From Ditylenchus dipsaci (lineage: Eukaryota > Nematoda > Chromadorea > Rhabditida > Anguinidae): 64,000 nt of DNA. A model generated the notes under the pieces. The model had not been told where the DNA came from, made no database searches, and saw only the letters and a program-made list of their open reading frames with translations. The stretch lies in assembly GCA_004194705.1 (NCBI GenBank), contig SADC01001186.1, forward strand, positions 1-64,000. The letters are read 5' to 3'. Shown here piece after piece: positions 56,273-64,000 of the stretch. Position 1 is the stretch's first letter. Each line of letters begins with the position of its first letter. Both the position numbers and the translations under genes were made by a program.

Positions 56273-56482
56273 CTTTTTATAAATAAAACAACAAAAGACA
56301 ACAAAAATAAAGGGAACAACATAAAAAAGATCAAATATAAAAATCTTATTGTGTCTTTTTAATTGAGGAGGGTTGATGATGGCAGCTGACAGAATAAAGC
56401 GGCTAAGGTGCTTGAAGAGGAGACTAAGACGATTTTTCCTAGCGAAAAGACTTGCTATATCAATACGTTCATGTTTCCTGTA

Positions 56483-57646
56483 AGTTCGGAGCGGACTTTT
56501 GAGTTCACTATTTAGAGTGAAAAATCTTCAACAAGACAATTTCAAAAAAAAGTTTTGTAGACGTGCATCTCCTCTTTTAAATGGTATATGGAACTTACAC
56601 GGGAAAGGCACGACCTGACCGTGGCCTATGAAAGGACGTTATATACCAAAAGATAGCGCTATCAGAGCTGGTTACGAAGCCGTTCTCAAAATCGGCTACG
56701 AGACTGATTGCGTCGAGATATTAATTTTTGAAATTCAGTAAGTTTGAGAGCTAGATTATATAGCAAGCTAATTACATTATCCAACAGGTATGTGGTGCGC
56801 AGTGGTAAACCTTCATGTGCTTTTATTATGTCATCGCTTCAATTGCGCACCGGCGCACTTTTTTTCTAATTTTTTCAAGTTGAATTTTCATTCAACGCTT
56901 TATATTGTTAATCAGCAAACAATCAATGACAATGCTTGTTTACAACAAAATGATCGAAGCAGAGATATTGTTTGCGATAGGAACAGCAAATAAATCTTGC
57001 ATTACCTAGCACTGGATATTTCTGTACTATAATTGCCAGGAAATTTGCGACAGAGAAAGCCATATCGATTTATCTGTAACAAAAACCACATAAATCATGT
57101 AAGATTTTTAGTATTCACGACTGTGGTATTCACTTTTGGTATTCACGAGTCGTGAATCACGACTGAAATGTTTTTAAGAAAAGCATGGGGAGGGTATTTA
57201 AATACCGGGAATTCGTAGCCCCTTTTTTGAAATTAGTTTTTTTTTTCAACTTGAAAAAATTAGAAAAAAGTGCACAGGTTGAGAATCGAACCGATGACAT
57301 AAAAAGAGTACATGAACGTATACCACTGCGCCACACATACCTGTTGGATAGTGTAGTTAGCTTGCTATATAATTTAGCTCTCAAAATTACTAAATTTCAA
57401 AAGTTAATATCTCGACGCAATCGGACTCGTAGCCGATTTTGAGAACGGCTTCGTAACCAGCTCTGATAGCGCTATCTTTTGGTATATAACGTTCTTTCAT
57501 AGGCCACGGTCAGGTCGTGCCTTTCCCGTGTAAGTTCCATATACCATTTAAAAGAGGAGATGCAGGCCTACAAAACTTTTTTTTTTAAATTGTCTTGTTG
57601 AAGATTTTTCACTCTTAATAGTGAGCTCAAAAGTCCGCTCCGAACT
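56483..57646. repeat. Long fold-back (~410-bp arms) containing tRNA-like sequence
   Basis: Left arm 56483-56890, right arm 57235-57646, inverted and ~85-90% alike by eye. Each arm carries a tRNA-like block. On the minus strand of the right arm it reads GTGGCGCAGTGGTATACG (A box) and GGTTCGATTC (B box). No target duplication was found. The ~350-bp centre is non-coding. Confidence 0.7.
57278..57346 (-). repeat. tRNA-like sequence (SINE head or tRNA pseudogene)
   Basis: Good A and B box matches, 37 nt apart, but stems pair poorly and the partner copy at 56788-56850 has lost the B box consensus. A functional tRNA is unlikely. Confidence 0.4.
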
Positions 57647-58285
57647 ATTGGGACACATGGTGGAGTCAACAGAAACATAAGGAGCTGTTTTTATTGTGAA
57701 ATCATTCAAACAAAGCCACAATGTTAGTTTTATCCAGTGCTCATTGGGAGTTGGGAAAAACTGAAAAACATTGACTAGACTTATAGTTAACTTAGAAAAT
57801 TCTCGAAAGCAAACTGATCAAGAGAGTAAGTCGGACTTATTTCAGTAATGCAAAAAAGATATTGGGATCTTACTAAATATACACAAACAAACAAAGAATA
57901 ACCAAAGGATTCCAAACCAAAATTGAAAGGAATTTCCAAAATTTTTGAGTTGGCTGAAAGTAATTGAAAATCATTGTACCTATCCAGAATCGTGTCCTGA
58001 ACACAGTTTGATAATGCTAAAACAGCAGGAACCCCAGTTCTGGAGTAGTTTTTTATGAGTAGTTTCTTATCTCGTAGGGAATCCACGTGATAGTATGGAG
58101 GTGGTAGTACCAAGAAAGTAGTACCTAAGTGGTAGTAACAAGGCAGTGACTAGGAATCAGTACTCAGATGGAAGTGCCTGGATGATGGTACTTGGGTGGT
58201 GGTAGATTGTAGTTTCTAGTTAGAGGTACCTAAATGGCAGTACTTAATCGGCAGCACCTAGGTTGTATATTAGACTTTTTTGCAA
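57647..58285. repeat. Degenerate minisatellite (GTGGTAGTACCTAG units); no gene
   Basis: About 58085-58262 repeats ~20-bp units around GGTGGTAGTACCTA. About 57975-58045 shares ATCCAGAATCGTGTCCTGAA and ATAATGCTAAAACAGC with the region at 63590-63650, part of a dispersed repeat. Confidence 0.5.
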
Positions 58286-58725
58286 AGCATCTCACCATGC
58301 TGGTAGCTGGATCATCTGGATGTCCCATGCACCAACTAAAACAAGTGGTCGTCCATTTGGATCGAATTTTTACGTTATTGGATTCCAAACTTGTTTTTCG
58401 CACTAACTCAAGCATTCTAAAGATGGTTTGTCAGTACTAAAATTACGTTTTGCAAGATTTACGAAAACTGTGAATATAGCATCAAAACGTAATTTTACTA
58501 CAGTAAATTCTCGTTGTAACGCCACTTTGGGCCGGTCCCCAGGGGTGGCGTTATATCGAGAGTTGACTGTATTGTCAAACCATATTTAGAATGCTTTAAT
58601 TAGTGCAAAAAATAGGTTTTGGAATCCGAAAACGAAAAAAATGTTTGATCCAAGTGGACGACCACTTGGTTTTGTTGGTACATTGGGCATCCAGCAAAAC
58701 TGCGGTTGGTTAATAGAAAAACAGG
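58286..58725. repeat. Fold-back with coding-like arms, containing a 69-bp MITE
   Basis: Arms 58286-58400 and 58615-58725 share AAGTGGTCGTCCATTTGGATC and its complement. On either strand they read as a short peptide with GRPL(V/G)(L/F)VG. The spacer contains another inverted pair around ATTCTAAAGATGG and the MITE at 58501-58569. Confidence 0.6.
58501..58569. mobile_element. Very short pogo-like MITE (69 bp) with TA duplication
   Basis: CAGTAAATTCTCGTTGTAAC at the left and GTTATATCGAGAGTTGACTG at the right, flanked by TA. Essentially two terminal repeats joined by GGCCGGTCCCCAGG. Confidence 0.85.
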
Positions 58726-58779
58726 TATTGAGATTCTTTATTTTATTTTATTTGATATCCACTGATCAGCTGGTACCAA

Positions 58780-59100
58780 CTCCAGATTTTGGGGCCAGAT
58801 GGGTAAAATCGTAATTTTGGTCTTATAAAACCGGAATTCCTACAAGATTTCACATAAGAAAGTATGATTTGTTTTTAAATTTGACCAATTTTATTTTTTA
58901 AGCCATCCAGGTGTATATTCACCTGACCAGGAGGCACCTACCCTATGTATGGAGTTGGGGTGGGTACAATTACAATTTTAGTCCTAACAAACCCAATTCC
59001 TGACACAATTTTAAGTTAAAAAAATGTTTGCTATCACCAGGGTTTGAACCTATTTGAAAATTTCAGATTGGCAGTTTAGCGGACGAAATGACCTAGCGCC
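58780..59100 (-). repeat. Putative tRNA-derived SINE
   Basis: On the minus strand, GGCGCTAGGTCATTTCG and AGGTTCAAACCCTGGTG resemble a tRNA head. They are followed by GATAGCAAACATTTTTTT and a body shared in part with 63640-63860, where AGGTTCCAATCCTGGTGG plays the same role. Confidence 0.45.
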
Positions 59101-59419
59101 GTTTCTTTGTGAGGTTTATAACGTTTTATAATTCAATTCGGTGCCGCGTTTTATCAGTGCCGATTTTTTCGGTGCCGAATTTTCCCGACACCGCTCATTG
59201 CCATTTAGAAGCGAAAAAAATATATTTTGGCGTGAAACTTTAAAAATAAAAAAGATTTGGAATTCCAAAAAAGAATAAATATTTCTAAAAAAGTACAGAC
59301 CATAACCCTGGTCTACACCCTTATACAGGTTGGAGCCATTGACCAGTTTTTTAGATTTCTTGATCTCCATGTTAACTTGGTAGTATCTAAAACCACTAAA
59401 ACCACACAAACCATGTAGT

Positions 59420-59588
59420 CAACCGTCGATACAACTATCCCTCGATATAACGACACCCCGAAATTGACCAATTTGGTCAGCTTTGACTGAAACTCAGTCA
59501 AATGAACCCTCGATACAACGATACCTCGATATAACAATACCCTTAGGCCGGTCCCTTGGGTATCGTTGTATGGAGGGTTGAGTGCAGT
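59420..59588. mobile_element. Pogo-like MITE, GATACAACGATACCTCGATA repeats
   Basis: CAACCGTCGATACAACTATC at the left, ATCGTTGTATGGAGGGTTGAG at the right, and GGCCGGTCCCTTGGG near the right end as in sibling elements. Confidence 0.7.
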
Positions 59589-60874
59589 AACATTGCATAT
59601 AAGTTCCTAGCTAGCCTTGTTTTAACAAACTTTGAAACTTATAAGGAATCCAGTCAATAATCCCATCTCTTGTTTTATTGTCTTGTGCTTAAGCTGAAAG
59701 TAGGCTATCGCACATAAGGACGTATGAAAGGCAAAGGTCCCAAAAAAACAAACAAAAAACATTTTTGTGGGTGTAGTTAATTAGGCGTGCCAGTTGAGAT
59801 GGCCGTAAATTGGCCATATGGCCAATTTCAAGACGGTCGGCCGTCTGCCCAACCCTTCCTATGAGTAATAAAAAAATCGGTTTTAGAAGTACAAACTTTT
59901 AAAATATTCTTGTAAAGTTGACAATGCTATGGTCAGGAAACCGTTTATATACACAAAAATGTTTAAAGTTCCGCATGTCAGGGGACATTTGCTCACAAAC
60001 AGATGGAAATAAAGTAAAAATAATAGCACAAAACTAAGCTTGGACAAGTTCTTTTGTACATCTGAACTAACAAGACAAAATGGCGGATCTATTGTTTGAT
60101 TGGGACTGCCTTATTTGTTTTACTTTGCACAGCGATGATTTATTCATTTATTTTGCGAAGGAAACACTTTAGGAAAGTAAAGGCTGAATGTACAGACAGA
60201 CACTTTCACCTGTATTGTATTTTGACACGGAAATGGGGAAAACTATAAGGTGTTCAAAACCACTTTATCTGTTTCTAAGAAATAAATCTGCCAAGATACT
60301 AAATAAATAAATGAATAAGTGTGATAGACAAATTTTGCTGTAACATAAAAATATAAAAGTAAAAGAAGTAAAAGCGCTAATTAAAGAGGTATGCCCGCAT
60401 TTCAAATAAAATAGACGGGGAGCAGCAATTTTTTTGAATCCTTCTATTTTTCACTCATTTGATAAATCTAATATTGATGCGTGCTGCTTTTAAAAACTAG
60501 ACAGAAAACATAAAAAATCTAGATGAGAACGCATGTAAAAATTGCACGGACATGCCCGTTCAAAAGACCATGGTTTCTGAGCGCAGTGACATTTCCGAAA
60601 TTTGAATTGGTGGAGGACACTTATTTACTCCGAAAATGTTCAACAATTATTTTTCGACTTGTTATTTATTTGCATCTAATTTTTTTTGAAAGATAGAACG
60701 GACGACTAGTCAAGCCTAGCGTTGCATGACATTGTGAAACCGGACGAGTTAACGGACTTTCATCACTTTACTATAACTTGCTGATCTCTGTTAGATAGAT
60801 ATTTCTTTAAAAAAAACACTCGAAGTTTTAGTTTTAAACGCAAATTAAAAAATTAATTTAAAAAAGATTATGAA
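59589..60874. other. No gene seen
   Basis: AT-rich. A short palindrome GGCCATATGGCC lies at 59812. No coding domain or repeat arms were recognised. Confidence 0.4.
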
Positions 60875-60979
60875 TAGGGTTGTCGAGCCGAAGGCTCGAA
60901 ATCGAACTAAAGTTCGATTTTTTTCGAATTTCGAGCTTCGAGCTGAAGGCTCGAAAATTTCGAAGGTTCGACAACCCTA
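60875..60979. mobile_element. Tiny hAT MITE (105 bp) with 8-bp duplication
   Basis: TAGGGTTGTCGAG and complement, flanked by the perfect octamer ATTATGAA (60867-60874 and 60980-60987). Almost the whole body is AAGGCTCGAAA and its complement. Confidence 0.92.
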
Positions 60980-61225
60980 ATTATGAACATTTTTGAAGCA
61001 AAGAATGTCGTTCGTCAACTCAAATTTTGAAATTCATTAAAAACCCATGCTGCTTTAATCGCGATAAAATAATGACAAAAAGACCCACAAGGTACGCTCT
61101 CAAGCCATTTTTTATGCATGTATAATTTTGATGAACAAGAAGCGACTTTTATATGTTGTCAAAGACCTCAAAACTCATGCGTGCGAATGGGTAAAATAGT
61201 AGCAGGATGTGGGTAAAACTTTGAC

Positions 61226-61458
61226 TAAAAGGGCATGCAAACGCTATTACAAGTGATCCCGGGAACTCAAAAATTTTTCGCATTAAACTTATGTACGAAT
61301 TTTTTAATTTTGTTTCTAACAAAACTATACCGAAAATTAAATTCTAGGCCTTTTTATTCTAAGCCTTTTTATTATTATTTACAGAAGTTCAATTGTTCGG
61401 AAAATTTTTTTGAATTACCGGGTACCACCCTTTTTAGCGGGGGCATGTCCCTTTAAGA
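61226..61458. repeat. Fold-back MITE, GCATGCCC subfamily (degraded)
   Basis: GGGCATGCAAACGCTATTAC, TTTGTTTCTAACAAAACTAT and a right end GGGGGCATGTCCC. The right arm has accumulated insertions. Confidence 0.65.
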
Positions 61459-61975
61459 CAGTTCACCAAAAACAATGATTTCAAAGTCGTCAATTAAAAC
61501 TTTGGGAATAAAACACCATCTAACCTCTAATACGGCTCAATGAGGATTTATTTTTCAACCTCAATTATTTCAAGCTTCTAGAAGTCCTGAAAAATATAAA
61601 AAATGAAAAACAAATGAGGAGCGTAGTAAATAAAGAAGATAAAACACGAAGTAAACATTAAGATAAAAAACCTGCCAAGTAACCCTTCCATCCTTAGTTA
61701 TCTACTCCAAAAGAGATGAACAAACAAAGAAATAACAATTGACAGGAAAAAAGAAAAGGTGAATATAACCACCTTTCCATACAAATATCAATTGCTTTGA
61801 ATGAGTTTAGAAAAAAACTATGGTGCAGTAATACACAACAAGAACCCTTAAAAATGGCATATGACATAATTTTTGGAAAAATAGCTGTTGAATCACACTT
61901 TTAGTTATTTGTAGAATTTGTCCGAAAAAGATATTACCGCTCAGCTCCAGTGGAGACAGGAAGTCGTTTGTCAAA
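61459..61975. other. No gene seen
   Basis: AT-rich spacer without recognisable features. Confidence 0.4.
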
Positions 61976-62172
61976 TTGAGAGGCAGGAAGCATACTTGCG
62001 TGAGCGGCTGCCCTGAGCGGAGCCGCTGTAATTTTGACCAGCCGTCACGGCTCCTTTTTGGACCCGCCGCTGATTTCGCCGCTCACTTTTTTGATTTGCC
62101 GCTGTATTCGCCGCTCTTTTTTTTTAAATCGGCGCATTTTTGGCGGTACCGGTGCGGGCGCTCTTTTTTTTC
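61976..62172. repeat. GCCGCTGATTTCGCCGCTC degenerate tandem repeats
   Basis: Repeated (C)GCCGCT...TTCGCCGCTC units separated by T-runs; non-coding. Confidence 0.55.
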
Positions 62173-62180
62173 TGAAAGAG

Positions 62181-62409
62181 GCATGCCCACGCTAATAAGA
62201 GGTGGTGCTCGGGAAATCAAAAATTTTTCCTAATAATTGAACTTCTGTACGAATTTTTCAACTTTGTTTCTAACAAAACTATACCTAAAATTAAATTCTA
62301 GACCTTGTTTTGTTAGAAACCAAGTTGAAAAATCCGTGCAGAAGTTCAATGATAAGGAAATATTTTTAAATTCCCGGGCACCAACTCTTATTGGCGTGGG
62401 CATGCCCAT
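62181..62409. mobile_element. Fold-back MITE, GCATGCCCACGCTAATAAG subfamily
   Basis: Well-preserved palindrome: GGCATGCCCACGCTAATAAG at the left, its complement at the right, with GTTTCTAACAAAACTATACC and complement inside. Confidence 0.85.
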
Positions 62410-62499
62410 TTCACGGCTCCAGGTAAATTCATCCTCCGGTAAATTCATCCTCTAATTTTGTCTTGACCGGAATAATTGGGTAAAATATTTGTTTGTTAT

Positions 62500-62660
62500 T
62501 TCAATGGTCCTCATCTACCTGTAGTGGCCCCAGTCCACCCTCAGTGGCTCAGATATACCTTCAATGATCCTGACCTTCCCTCAATGGTAAAGATGCACCC
62601 CTTAAGGTACAGATATACCCTTTGCAGTTCAGATCCTCCCTAAATGGTCCAGGTCGACCT
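62500..62660. repeat. Degenerate minisatellite (TCAATGGTCCAGATCTACCC-like)
   Basis: About seven ~22-bp units, each with a CAATGG/CAGTGG core and a pyrimidine-rich end. Confidence 0.6.
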
Positions 62661-62809
62661 TCAATCGTACCAGAGTAGGTAGGTCGTGACGTACCTAGGT
62701 ATGGGTAGGTGAGCCAGGTGCCTGAGTAGATAAGCAAGGAGAGTAAGTAGTAAAAACTTTTTAGGGTATTTTAGGGCCATTTTTTGGCGATTTATCACAT
62801 TTTTCTTGC

Positions 62810-63050
62810 TGGAGCTGGGCAAAAAGACTCTAAATACATTTTTGATCAAGAGTCTAACTCGGAATTATGTCTAAGGTAAGTCTGTGCGCGCAGCTTTAAC
62901 CAACCAAGCCCCCTGCGCCCCCTTCGGGGGCTTGGTTGCTTGGGGTTGAGATGCGCACACACACATACCTGAGATACAAATCACTCGAAAGTGACTCTGG
63001 ATGCATAAAAGATATGCATACCAGAGTTTATATATGCGGTAGGCCCAGAA
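62810..63050. repeat. R1 palindromic repeat copy (within a reverse copy of the long form)
   Basis: GAGTCTAACTCGGAATTATG, GCGCCCCCTTCGGGGGCTTG, GAGATGCGCACACACACATA and CCAGAGTTTATATATGCGGT. Its flanks match those of 41157-41850 in reverse. Confidence 0.8.
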
Positions 63051-63130
63051 AGTAAAAACCTGTTCAAAATATATCATTTTTACCTAGATTTTGCTTAAAA
63101 AGGGTTAAAATTTGGTCAAAAATACCCTAA

Positions 63131-63513
63131 TGGCTTGTTCACGTTGTTAGAGTTAGAGTTCGGGATTTTGGTTACGTGAACACCTATGATCCTAACTCTA
63201 ACTCGATGGTGTTCATGTACCTTGAGTTAGAGTTTGAGGTTAAGTTTGAAGGTGTTGATGCATATAACTTGGATTCCCTTGAAGTAAATCCCCCACAAAC
63301 TAACTCTTAGTGGCTTTAGACGGCTTTCGGGTAAGGTTCTAAGCTATCTGAGCTATATACATTAACATTTTCAAGCTCGACCTCGAACTCTAACTCGATG
63401 TACGTGAACACCATCGAGTTAGAGTTCGGATTTTTGAGTACATGAACACCTCTTACCCGAACTCTAACTCGAACTCTAACTCAAACTCTAAATCTAACAA
63501 CGTGAACAAGTCA
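63131..63513. mobile_element. PIF/Harbinger-like MITE with GAGTTAGAGTTC arms and TAA duplication (element E)
   Basis: 383 bp; ends TGGCTTGTTCACGTTGTTAG and complement (one mismatch), flanked by TAA. Arms are arrays of CGAGTTAGAGTT. The same repeat at ~41300 (reverse strand) lacks the insert and has a single TAA, confirming the boundaries. Confidence 0.88.
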
Positions 63514-63516
63514 TAA

Positions 63517-64000
63517 AAGAGAGACTACTCCCAAGGGGGGGGGGTGGCAAATATTTCGTGTATGCCGTAACTGGGGCTCCTGCAAGTCAAATCGCTGTTT
63601 TAGTATTATTAAATCGTGTTCAGGATACGATTCTGGATATGTTACAATGATTTTTACTTACTTTAATACAAATCCAAAATTTGGAGTTTTGATGCGGATA
63701 CCCATTTGGGAGAGGTACCAGATGGTACTCCTATTCTTATAAAAACTATTTTATGAATGTTGATCAAGAAAAAATAATGTCTGCTACCACCAGGATTGGA
63801 ACCTGTAACTTTAAAGATTTGGAGGGACATGTGGAGAATACATGTTTGAGTTTGTTCTTATGTACTCTGGCCCATTCTACGCCTAAGCACAAGGCACAAA
63901 AAGTGGGCTACTGTAGTGTGGAGATGATCCAGAGTCCTGCTCCCCAAAAAAAAAATTCAAAAAGTATGATAATGAAAATTATTCCTGTCAAGACAAAATT
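63517..64000. other. No gene seen; SINE-like fragment on the minus strand
   Basis: G-run at 63536-63546. 63590-63860 includes AGGTTCCAATCCTGG (minus strand) and blocks shared with 57975-58045 and 58780-59100. Confidence 0.4.

Noticed and set aside
57787..58113. 108-codon minus-strand ORF as a gene
   Set aside because: Part of it recurs as a dispersed repeat at 63590-63650 and no family was recognised.

Overview
This window is animal nuclear DNA: AT-rich, with spliceosomal introns of about 45-70 nt, ordinary metazoan genes (carboxypeptidase Q, ribosomal protein eL34, an SH2-tyrosine kinase, a synaptotagmin-like C2 protein) and a very dense load of DNA transposons. No bacterial operon, rRNA gene or CRISPR array is visible. 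The phylum is not settled. The compact SH2-kinase, the eL34 sequence, the FLYWCH/MULE transposase and the ~50-nt introns suit an invertebrate, possibly a nematode. However, many introns end in TTTAG or TTAAG rather than the TTTTCAG typical of nematodes.

Layout. 1-3.7 kb: a MULE transposon whose inverted ends are arrays of a ~15-bp repeat. 4-12 kb: nested palindromes and MITEs with no recognised gene. 12.6-14.9 kb: a C2-domain gene with frameshifts. 16.5-25.1 kb (-): an intact five-exon, 273-aa amidinotransferase/DDAH-family gene, whose ~7-kb first intron holds a nearly complete LINE and a repeat-armed element. 25.5-26.5 kb: a broken hAT element. 26.7-27.1 kb (-): RPL34. 28.7-29.8 kb: two MITEs. 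30.1-32.1 kb (-): a Fer/Fps-like SH2 tyrosine kinase with three reading-frame breaks. 32.7-36.4 kb: a decayed MULE split by a second MULE with a 9-bp target duplication. 38-41.9 kb: repeat-armed elements. 41.9-42.6 kb: an unrecognised proline-rich gene. 44.4-56.3 kb (-): an intact 11-exon, 475-aa carboxypeptidase Q gene. 56.3-64 kb: fold-backs, SINE-like units and MITEs.

The most unusual locus is the 7.6-kb fifth intron of carboxypeptidase Q. A 3.5-kb element (47010-50524) sits there, flanked by a perfect 8-bp target duplication, with ~770-bp terminal inverted repeats. It carries a multi-exon DHHC palmitoyltransferase gene resembling ZDHHC24, open from its second visible exon to the stop. A hAT transposon (50527-53065) later inserted exactly across its right edge, making its own perfect 8-bp duplication.

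A theme runs through the window. At least ten unrelated elements (MULE-, hAT- and PIF/Harbinger-like by target duplication or transposase) have terminal arms made of short, imperfect tandem repeats, and each element has its own private motif.

Several coding regions are broken by single-base deletions, mostly in short homopolymers, while three multi-exon genes remain intact. This fits either consensus errors or real decay.
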